NCBI GenBank assembly: GCA_029582165.1
Contig: CM055890.1
Location: 4,597,044-4,661,043, forward strand
DNA: 64,000 bases
Source of the DNA: Portulaca oleracea
Taxonomy: Eukaryota; Streptophyta; Magnoliopsida; Caryophyllales; Portulacaceae
Direction of reading: 5' to 3'
Positions 55,390-64,000 of this stretch are shown here, in pieces. Position numbers and translations under genes: made by a program. A model generated the notes under the pieces. It was not told the origin of the DNA. It worked only from the letters and a program-made list of their open reading frames with translations, and did no database searches. Positions within the stretch are counted from its first letter, which is position 1, and each line of letters opens with the position of its first letter.

Positions 55390-58362
55390 AGATTTGTCTC
55401 CTTTCTCTCTCTCTCTCTCTGCCTGCCACCAACCACCGCCTCGCCGGCCTCCTGGACACCATCGCATCACCGAAGACCTTCTGAGACATCGTCGCATCGC
55501 CGGAGACTGTCGCTTAGTAACCAGACACGTGGAAACCCGAAGTTTGCTGTTGTTGATTGTCACGCGAACCCTATTGCCATGACTCAAACCGTGCCACGAA
55601 TACCGCCGTTGTCTGCCACCTGCCGCCTGAAACGCGGACTCCGCTCTGACCGTGCCGCTGTCGAACTCACTGGAAAACCACCATGGACTGCCCTAGCACC
55701 ATCCCTTTGCCCTTGCGTGAACCCTAGGTCCTTTTCTAAGTTTTCTTTTATTGTATGTTTGTTTATAATTTGGTTGTTGTATTATTAGTGTATTTGTTGT
55801 ATATTGTTGTTTAATTATAATTATTATCAAGGTTATAATCTTGGAAATTGATGTATATTGTGAATCACAAAGTTTCATTCTTGGTTCTTGGAATTAGGTG
55901 TTTATGTTCTTTATAATTCTTTCACATGTTCTTTTGAGTCTTTCTTGTTGTTTATATGATGTATATTGAGTTTCATGTAAATCATGTTTAGGGTTTTAGA
56001 TCATACTATTATTGTATGCACGAATTAAAGAGTTTAATTATCTACATTAATTATTGATCGTTAGTTAAGTATTCACATGTTTCTTTATTTCTCTTAGGGT
56101 TCAATCATGTTTAATTTTATGTTTAATCGTGTTAAATAATTTAGATTGATTGACTTATTAAAGTACGATTCTTGTTTATTAATTCATGATTCTTGATTGG
56201 TAGTTTAAATGTTTATATGTTCTTTATATTTTATTCATGTGTTCTTTAAATTCTTTCTTGAATCTTGATTAAGAAATTCGTATGTTATAATCATCCATGT
56301 TGTAATTTTTGGGATCTTGAAATAGTATATTGTAATTTTCATGTGAGGGTAATGTTACTATTTTGTTCATGCATGCTTTTAGGGTTAGTGAAAATATTAA
56401 AGTGTATTTCATGTTTTACAATTTGGTTTTGATGATAGGAAGTTTGATGTTTGGACCTTAGTTAGATTATATTAACTATCTTGAACCTTAGTCACTGTAT
56501 TAAGCCCAAATTAGGACCCCGGGATCGAATGGTGAAAGTTAGAACCGAAATTTCAAATTAAATGAGAACCGGGATCGAGACAGTTTTGTTAGGGTCTAAA
56601 GAACGGATCATCATGAGAGTTATAGTTGTCCTTTGATCAAACCCTTTGAAGTGGAGGTTCCCTTAGATGTTAGCTTTCATGGGAATTTTGCGGATCGGAC
56701 TTTGAAGTTGTATAGGTCGAGTTATACCCCGAATACCAGACCTAGGTCAGATCTGGATAGTTTGGTTTAATGACCATTTTTTGGGCCTATAGGAGGTATT
56801 TTTGGTCTTGTGTTCAACATGAAAGTTTTAGTAGACATCCTGAGGTTTCCGAAAAGTCCAAAACCAGACCCATAGGATGTCGGGAAGTCAAGTTTTGACC
56901 CTTTTTATGTGGATGCTGTAATCTATTTTGTTGATGCTTTTTATTAATAAAAATGTTGTTGTGTGAAAGTGATGTTTTGATCTGGTTATGTGATTACTTG
57001 GAATGTGTTAGATGATTTAGAGTGTAAATTCATGATTGATGGGAACCTATAGTGTTCCTAGGGGAGGGTTAGGTAGAAGGTAGTTAATACTAACTTCGAA
57101 GGGCGCGTTTTGATTAGAATAATTACTTTTATTTTAGGCCCGAGCTAATTCGCGTCGTTAGTGAGCTCAAGTGTGTTCGTCTTAGCTGTGAAGTGAAGTT
57201 AACCAGGTAATGTCTATGCTCTAATTCCCACTAGGATGCTCTTTAAATGTGTTTTAATGTTTTCTAATCTGTTTTGAGAATTGCATCTCGAAGGGGACTT
57301 TTGTGGAAATGTGACCATCTGTTTTGGATAACTGTTTGTATTTGTTTGTGCTTTGATTTTATTGAGTTGAGAAATTGGATGGTCTTTTATTAGTGGATTT
57401 ATTTTTGGTTTTGATAACCTGGGTTGGGTTTGACTTGAGAGTTGTGAGCTGAGTTGTGCATAAGACACTAATAATTCAAAGTGAAACTTTAAGTGGGTTT
57501 ATTATTTTGATGCCTTTGGTAGGCGATTGTTTGATGCCTTTGGTAGGCGATTGTTTTGATGCCTTTGGTAGGCGATTGTTTTGCGGGCGATAACCCTGAG
57601 ACCAGGATTTGGTATCCTGTATGGGTTATGTGTCAGGAGATCAGGGTTTCATCCCTGATATAGGATAGATGATTTTTGATGCCTTTGGTAGGCGATTGTT
57701 TGATGCTTTTGGTAGGCGATTGTTTTGATGCCTTTGGTAGGCGATTGTTTTACGGGCGATAACCCTGAGACCAGGATTTGGTATCCTGTATGGGTTTTGT
57801 GTCAGGAGATCAGGGTTTCATCCCTGATATAGGATAGATGATTTTTGATGCCTTTGGTAGGCGAATGTTACTTTAAGGGATTTGATATCCCGCCCGTATA
57901 ATAAAATATGGATTGGTTGGGTTGAGGAAAACAGTTAAGGAATTAAAGGTTTGTGAAATGTTATGACTCGTTCCCTCTCCCTCAAATGAATTGAAATGAA
58001 CTTAACTTGTTTTTAACGTTAGGGGTAGACATTATTGAGATTTCCCTCTCATTTTTGAAATGTTTCGTTTTCAGGTGAAGATCTATATGCTGGGGACGGG
58101 AATTAGAAGTGAGGACGTCATCGTTAATTACGTTGTTTTTCTTTTATGAGAAACTTGAAGTTAGTTTTGAGGTTTATTTTCTAAGTATGAGTTTGTTAGT
58201 TTGTTTTACCGTTATCAGACAGTTGTAGTTTCCTTCTTGCCTTGTATTCCTTCGGGGATACGGCAGTGACGCCCAATAAGAGTTTGAGTCTTCCGCTAAA
58301 TTCTGTTTGTTAACGTTAGTTTGACTTTGACTTTTCTATAATTGAATTTCCGGGGCGTTACA
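55390..58362 (+). repeat. 5' LTR of the second Tekay-like element, 5'-truncated
   Basis: 2973 bp remain. The first 680 bp match the 3' LTR, the rest has no partner in the window. The region at 55400-55720 (CT-rich leader, then CACCGCCTCGCCGGCC) resembles a transcribed leader, and the short frames there also occur in the 3' LTR. It contains the tandem array at 57509. Confidence 0.8.
57509..57870. repeat. Two-level tandem repeat: about 25-bp units in a 169-bp higher-order unit
   Basis: GATGCCTTTGGTAGGCGATT occurs at 57509, 57533, 57558, 57678, 57702 (one change), 57727 and 57847. A GGGCGATAACCCTGAGACCA...CATCCCTGATATAGGATAGA spacer follows every third copy. The higher-order unit is 169 bp (57509 to 57678 to 57847) with very few differences between copies. 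Confidence 0.92.
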
Positions 58363-58365
58363 GAA

Positions 58366-58377
58366 TTGTATCAGAGC
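58366..58377 (+). promoter_or_regulatory. Primer-binding site of the second Tekay-like element
   Basis: TTGTATCAGAGC lies three bases after the LTR end. It differs from the canonical initiator-Met site by one base. Confidence 0.8.
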
Positions 58378-61185
58378 TCTGGGTTGTGACCTAGTAGCTC
58401 CTAAGTGTCTCTTAGGTTTAGTTAGACCTTAGGAAGCTAAAATTGGAGTGTGAGTGTAGGTGTGGGTTGGGTTGCATCGGTTTAATTATTTCTTCATGTT
58501 TCTATTAATGTGCTTATTTTCAATATTTTTTTTCATTATTTTTTTTCTTCTCGTACCAAGATGTATTATGCATGAAGCTAATATTATTTGTGGAGTATGA
58601 TCTTGAGTATTTGGGAATATTATGTTCGATTGAAACTCTCGAGTATGTCTACTAAACACTTTGGGTTTAGTTAAGGCTTCAAATTGTATTTATGGGGTCT
58701 TGGAGTATGGACTATGATGATTGGGAATGTACTTTGAATTATGGACCTGGGGAATACTTGAAAAATTCCTAGGCAAAGTTGACCTTTGTTTGAAATATTT
58801 GATTTTGGGGTTAAATGAATGTTTGTTATTAAACGCGATTCTTTCTAAGTCGAGGTCTTGGGTTAAAGGAATCTTTGTAAGAAAAGTGTTTGTACAGACC
58901 GAGTTGAGGTTATAGTTGAAGTGAAGGTCTTGTGCTTAATCTCGTGGTTAATTTAATTTTAGGTGGTACGCTAAGTTGGAGACTTCCCATAAGATTGAAT
59001 GAACATAGTTTCTTTGAAGTATTGAGAGCAAATGAAGGGCTTCAAAGTAATATTTGGATTATATTTGGTTTTGGTTAGGATCTCAAGTTTCAAGGACCAC
59101 TTTTAAGGGAAAAAGAAATTGATTTTGGGATAAAGGTTGAGATGAATATTTTGTTAATGATCGTACGTTTAAATTGGACTCATGGATATCAATTATGAGA
59201 CTTCAAGCTAAGGATTAAATCTAATTTTGGTTCCTAGAGTATTGGAGTAAGGGAATACTTTAAGGTAATGTTGAGCTAAGCAAGATCTTTCAAGGTTATT
59301 GTGATTTTAGGGATCTTAAGTTGTATTACAAAGGTCTATGGATCAAGGAACATTAGGAACTGTGTGGTGAAAAAAAAAATCTCCAGTTATGTGATGGTTG
59401 AGGGCGCTGTTATTGAGACGGAATAGTGCAATTATTACTATATTATCTACAAGTTGGGAAGTTGTCTGAGTGATTAGATCTTTAAGAATGACAAAGTGAT
59501 ACTTTGAGAGGGTCTTATTCACTATGGGATGGAGATGTACTTGATTTGTAACTATTTGATTTTAATATTGATCCCTTGAATGTTTAAGGTGAGTTTCTGT
59601 TGTATTCACGAATTAGGTTCTCATATATGCTTACTGCCATCCATATATATGCAAACATGTGAGTCTATGTACGTAACTGTCTATTCCCTATTGCGAGCCT
59701 TTTATTTATGATTGTGTACATGAAGTGAGTCAATCGTCTGAGAAGTGGGTATAACCATGATGAAAGCTGCAGGTATTTGATGCCCACAATACAGTCTGAA
59801 TCCCACCTGGTTAAGTTCTGTATGAATATCTTTTGATTGGCCTGTCTTAATATTTTCTGGGATAATCTATTTACATATGATGAATCTGTGGAAATGTTAT
59901 TTGATCAATTCTGTTGAGTACCATCCAACTGAGTTCTTTTGATTGTCACATGTTTATTAGAGCACTTTCTTTCTTTGATTTGTCAATCTCTGTTGATGGT
60001 GATGTCTATTATCCAGAACTATTAGGGAAGAAATTAGACGTAATGAGTATGTAGTGCTTAAGATATTGGAGGAGCCGAGTACGTAAAGTTTTGGAGCATG
60101 TCTGGCTATTTATATTGGTTAGGGAGATTACCGTTAATGGAAGATAAATGATGAGATGTATGAAGTAGGTTATTGTCTAACACAGGTCCCTATACTTTTT
60201 GTGCTTGAAACACGTGGTGGATTTGATAATTACCATTACTAGTGGTTCTAAAATAGAAGTGGTGATTAAGAATGATTTTGATGGTTCAAGTACATGAAGA
60301 TTTATTAAGTTGCAATCGGGGAGAATCTGAATTGGTGAAATTGGTTCTTGTTTGAGGCATTGGTTGGTGTGCCGTTATTCGAGTTTCGAGGACGAAACTC
60401 ATTTTGAGTGGATTAAGAGGGTAATGATGGGCGAGTGCTAGTTCTTGTTAGGTATCTGTAAGTTAAGTGAGAAGTCTCTTTTGGCCTAGTTAAGTATTTT
60501 GGAGCTAAAGGGTGATTTGACAAATTAATTACAGTATTGATATTGTGAAGGGTAGTCGAGCTTAGCTTTTGGTCTTTCTAATTGATGAAAACATAAGGCT
60601 TAATTACCATTTGAGGCATCATGTTAGTACCTGACGCATGATGACTACTTTTTTTGGGAACCTCTATTTCTCATACGGATAATAAGGTTGTCTTGAGGAA
60701 ACTATGTCATATCGGTACAGATATCCGCAGATAGTCTTGTGTTGGTTGATATAATAGTGATCTTAATAATGGAAGGAAGTAGAACCTCATAGTCAAGTTA
60801 GAGGAAAATTAGACATCCTGATTTTATTTAGTGTTATAGATGGAAACTATTGAGAAACCACCCTTAGTTTATGCTATCTTGGTTCGGAAGAAAAGGTTTG
60901 TTTATGAGGACGAATTAGTGGGATCGTATAACATTTTTGGTGTTCGTAATTATCAGTTTGGGGTGTTCTAAAGATCTTATTTCATGATTTTAGAAGATCG
61001 ATAATGGGAAGATTAGGGTAAAGTTGGATTTAGACTTGGCTTAAGTTGTTGAGTCTACTGGGGACGTCCACGGTGAGAACGACTATAAGCAATACTTATG
61101 GGGAATGGGGTGTGTGTCTTTTTCCTTGTTTCATTTTGTGTTGAAATTGCTTTCTTATTTGTTATTGACATATGTTGGATGGTAT
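58378..61185 (+). other. Decayed interior of the second Tekay-like element
   Basis: No gag, protease, RT or integrase motif is visible and no frame exceeds about 65 codons. The base composition (GT-rich plus strand) is unlike the first element's interior. A copy of the GTTTCGAGGACGAAAC mini-hairpin at 60383-60398, followed by a GGATTAAGAGGGTAATGATG purine-rich stretch, looks like a former 3' end. Confidence 0.5.
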
Positions 61186-61189
61186 ACTG

Positions 61190-61480
61190 CGGCGTTTGCT
61201 ATGAGCATGAGGCTCTAACTTCTCTTAAAGACCTAAATCCCGAGGAGGTTGTGAAATACATCCCTGAGGTGGGCCTGGAGCCAGAAGAAGACCTTCGATG
61301 AGAATTCGGGGGCTGAAAGAAGACTTGACATACGAGGAACAGCCGTAGGAGATTCTAGAAGTCGCTTCTCAGAAAGACCATCCTTCTAATACCATGGTAT
61401 GCGCCACAACTGAAGCAATTTAGGAAGCCACGGAAGATATGGGATCGAGAAAATCCACACATATTCAACACATAAGATGC
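61190..61480 (+). pseudogene. Remnant of the Tekay polyprotein C-terminus
   Basis: In broken frames the plus strand retains a VVKYIPE-like phrase, then LKEDLTYEEQP and EILEVASQKDHPSNT. Farther on, ATEDMGSR and HIQH-like pieces occur in the order LxENLTYEE.P-EIL-VK...-EATWE.EDDM of the Tekay chromodomain region. It is directly followed by the mini-hairpin and polypurine tract, which supports the assignment. Confidence 0.55.
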
Positions 61481-61485
61481 ATCGA

Positions 61486-61627
61486 GTTTCGAGGACGAAA
61501 CTCTTTTGAACAGAGTAATGATGTAAAACCCCGAAATTTTGGTGAGCGTCATCGTTAGCTCCGTCTGGCAGACCGTTGGTTTCGAGTTTAAGTTTCGATG
61601 ACGAAACTTCTTTTAAGGAGGTAATGA
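61486..61627 (+). promoter_or_regulatory. Two consecutive mini-hairpin/polypurine/LTR-start modules
   Basis: GTTTCGAGGACGAAAC (61486-61501) is followed by a purine-rich stretch and TGTAAAACCCCG at 61522. A second module, GTTTCGATGACGAAAC (61592-61607), is followed by TTCTTTTAAGGAGGTAATGA and the LTR start TGTAAAACCCCG at 61628. The first LTR start breaks off after about 35 bp. Confidence 0.75.
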
Positions 61628-62903
61628 TGTAAAACCCCGAAAAATCCAAAGATGTTGAAAGTGACGCCGTTAGTAAATTAGGTTTGACTTCGTTATTTAT
61701 TATTATTCGTTTATGTTTATTTCTGCTAACACTTGAGCTCGTAGGATCGTTGAGGGACTAATAAGGGTATATCGGTAATTTTGTGGGTTTAGTATTATTA
61801 GTATTACTCTAATTATTATTAGTATTACTATTAATATTATTAGGTTTATTAAAATATGTTATATGAATAATTATGTGAATATTATTTGTTATGTGTTTAG
61901 TCTTAATATGATTATTATTAGTATGTTTTATTATTATTACTATTATTGTAGTTATTATTATTATTTTGTCCAAAAGAAAATCTGATTTCTTATTGGGTTG
62001 GGTTAGGTTTAAGAGTAGTATTAATTGGGCCTTATAAGTGTTTAATATAAAAGCTCTCCTCTCAAAACCCTAAACAAAACCCTAACCCTACACCACTTTC
62101 TCTCTTCCTCCCTCACCCCCTCTGCATGTTGTCCACCAGCCGGCCACTGAGCCGCCGCCTCCTGCCGCCGTGGTCACCGCCGTTGACCACCCACAGCCAC
62201 CGTCCGCCTGTTTCCCTCTCCTAATTTGTCTCCTTTCTCTCTCTCTCTCTCTCTGCCTGCCACCAACCACCGCCTCGCCGCCCTCCTGGACACCATCGCA
62301 TCGCCGGAGACCCTCTGAGACACCGCTGCATCGCCGAGACTGTCGCTCAATAGCCAGACACATGGAAACCCGAAGTTTGTTGTTGTTGATTGTCACGTGA
62401 ACCCTATTGCCATGACTCAAACCGCGCCACGAACACCGCATTGCGCCACTGCCGCTGAAACGCGGACTCATACTGATCGTGCATTGTCGAACTCGCCGGA
62501 AAACCACCAAGGACTGCCCTGGCACCATCCCTTTGCCCTTGCGTGAACCCTAGGTCCTTTTCTAAGTTTTCTTTTATTGTATGTTTGTTTATAATTTGGC
62601 TGTTGTATTATTAGTGTATTTGTTGTATATTGTTGTTTAATTATAATTATTATCAAGGTTATAATCTTGGAAATTGATGTATATTGTGAATCACAAAGTT
62701 TCATTCTTGGTTCTTGGAATTAGGTGATAATGTTCTTTATAATTCTTTCACATGTTCGTTTGAGTCTTTCTTGTTGTTTATATGATGTATATTGAGCTTC
62801 ATGTAAATCATGTTTAGGGTTTTAGATCATATTATTATTGTATGCACGAATTAAGGAGTTTAATTATCTAGATTAATTATTGATCATTAGTTAAGTATTC
62901 ATA
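61628..62903 (+). repeat. 3' LTR of the second Tekay-like element, 3'-truncated
   Basis: Starts TGTAAAACCCCG. A CT-rich segment and CCACCAACCACCGCCTCGCC (62264) match the 5' LTR at 55425. The match stops at TTAAGTATTCAT (about 62903), where AT-rich array sequence begins. The short frames at 62088-62528 are LTR translations. Confidence 0.8.
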
Positions 62904-64000
62904 TATTAACATTTTAAAATTTAATTAGCAAATTTAAAATTTAAATATTAAAAATTAGATATAAACAAATCTCTAGTATCATATTATATATGATATTATA
63001 TATATAATATACACATTTTTTTCTTCAATTTTAACATTTTAACTTAAATAATAAATAATAAATAAAAGTTGCTATCAACTTATTTAAGATTGTTCATCAA
63101 TTATACCTCATTAACCCAAATTCATGTAATTTGCATTTGCATCACATTCATATATGATCAAATTTTCCAAATATTTGACCTTTACAAACATAAAATATAA
63201 CCACAAATCAACACTAAAACAATTAATAACCAACAAATGCAACAGAAATCGAATAGATATTGATTCAAACAATCAAATTAATATAAATTAATTAAATACT
63301 CGAGAATGCTAGTAAATATGACAAATAAAAATAAAAATAAATCTATAAATAAAAAATATATTTTCTTAGAAATAAATTATCTTTAGTTATATTTAACAGT
63401 CAACAAAATTAACATTAAGTAAATACAAAAAGATCTTAGATAATAAAAATATTGAACTGATTATTGAAACAATTTACAATTCATGATTTTTCATGAATTA
63501 AAACAAAGATTATATAAATTTACTTTAATGTAAAAAATATCAATATATCTTTTTTTTCGATCCCACGTGAACTCACCTTAACTCCGCCTTAACTAGAGGC
63601 GAATCCTGGAATTAAATTTAATGGGATCAAAATTTAAAGCTGAGTAATTAAAAACTTAATATCTAACTAGCAAAATTTAAAAATTAAATATTAAAAATTA
63701 GATATAAACAAATAACAAGTATAATATGATATATAATATTATATATATAATGTACTCAATTACTTCTTCAATTTTAATATTTTATATTAAATAATAAATA
63801 ATAAATAAAAGTTGCTATAAACTTATTTAGGATTATTCAACAGTTACACCTTATTAACCCAAATTCAAGTTATTTGTATCACATTCAGATATGATCAAAT
63901 TTTCCAAATATTTTAATTGTATAAACATAAAATATAATTGATCAAACAAAAACCACACATCAACACAAAAACAAGTAATGACTAACAAATGCAACAGAAA
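62904..64000. repeat. AT-rich tandem array, units about 750 bp, running off the window
   Basis: 62905-63250 matches 63648-64000: TAGCAAA.TTTAAAA.TTAA, ATTAAAAATTAGATATAAAC, AATAATAAATAAAAGTTGCT, ATTAACCCAAATTCA and CAACAAATGCAACAGAAA are all shared. Offsets are 742-752 bp. A further partial unit lies at 55222-55389. 63550-63640 holds a more complex TCCCACGTGAACTCACC segment unique to one unit. No gene. Confidence 0.8.

Larger units (their letters stand above)
55390..62903 (+). mobile_element. Second Tekay-like Ty3/gypsy element, heavily decayed, both LTRs truncated outward
   Basis: The 5' LTR part (55390-58362) ends GGGGCGTTACA and is followed by a near-canonical primer-binding site (TTGTATCAGAGC). 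The 3' LTR starts TGTAAAACCCCG at 61628. 55390-56070 matches 62221-62903 closely. The 5' LTR lacks its first about 593 bp and the 3' LTR everything after about 1276 bp. The interior is only 3.3 kb with no long frame, so most of pol is gone. Confidence 0.8.

Noticed and set aside
1..64000. tRNA, rRNA or other structural RNA genes
   Set aside because: I found no cloverleaf or rRNA core sequence on either strand. TATCAGAGC matches are retrotransposon primer sites.

Overview
This window looks like nuclear DNA of a flowering plant, most likely a eudicot. The basis is spliced GT-AG introns, a NOP58 gene with the usual plant exon set, an NRT1/PTR-family gene relic, plant mobile domain coding sequence, chromodomain Ty3/gypsy and Ty1/copia retrotransposons, CACTA, hAT-like, Mutator-like and Stowaway-like DNA elements, and an AT-rich background. 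I cannot name the species from the sequence alone.

Only one gene appears intact: NOP58 (14742-18114, + strand, eight coding exons, 574 residues), the core protein of box C/D snoRNPs. Its promoter carries telo-box and GGCCCA motifs, as is usual for plant ribosome-biogenesis genes. Nearly everything else is transposons, relics and repeats.

Layout. 1-2010: a plant mobile domain (PMD) gene on the minus strand, broken by an in-frame stop, with an in-frame 654-bp tandem duplication. 2190-2821: a near-perfect foldback of a gene fragment. 3686-4285: a 600-bp Mutator-like MITE. 4850-5818: two degenerate tandem repeats. 5819-7016: a CACTA end followed by a decayed TNP2-type transposase. 7906-11698: a hAT-like element, then a dead LINE that itself holds a hAT-like element and a solo LTR. 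11964-14365: MITEs, a palindrome and another hAT-like element. 14395-18300: NOP58. 20437-21965: a decayed NPF7-type transporter on the minus strand. 22514-23145: a foldback and a MITE. 23412-29239: a complete but frameshifted Ty1/copia element on the minus strand with near-identical LTRs.

31438-52897: one large Tekay/Del-type chromovirus on the plus strand. A 7.3-kb CACTA-like element (37184-44521) interrupts its protease and a 1.4-kb solo LTR (46863-48271) interrupts its integrase. The CACTA-like element contains further nested elements. 53105-54930: an element with long terminal inverted repeats carrying another hAT-like element. 55390-62903: a second, much more decayed Tekay-like element. 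Both of its outer edges are cut off against copies of one AT-rich repeat, and that repeat runs as a tandem array of roughly 750-bp units to the end of the window.

The elements do not form a pathway. The main story is the order of nested insertions, most of which can be read from target-site duplications (TSDs). The observations I think deserve most attention are a set of hAT-like elements that share ends but have different arrays of short palindromic motifs inside, a conserved mini-hairpin just upstream of chromovirus polypurine tracts, the gene-fragment foldback at 2190-2821, and the acidic extra reading frame upstream of gag in the first Tekay element.
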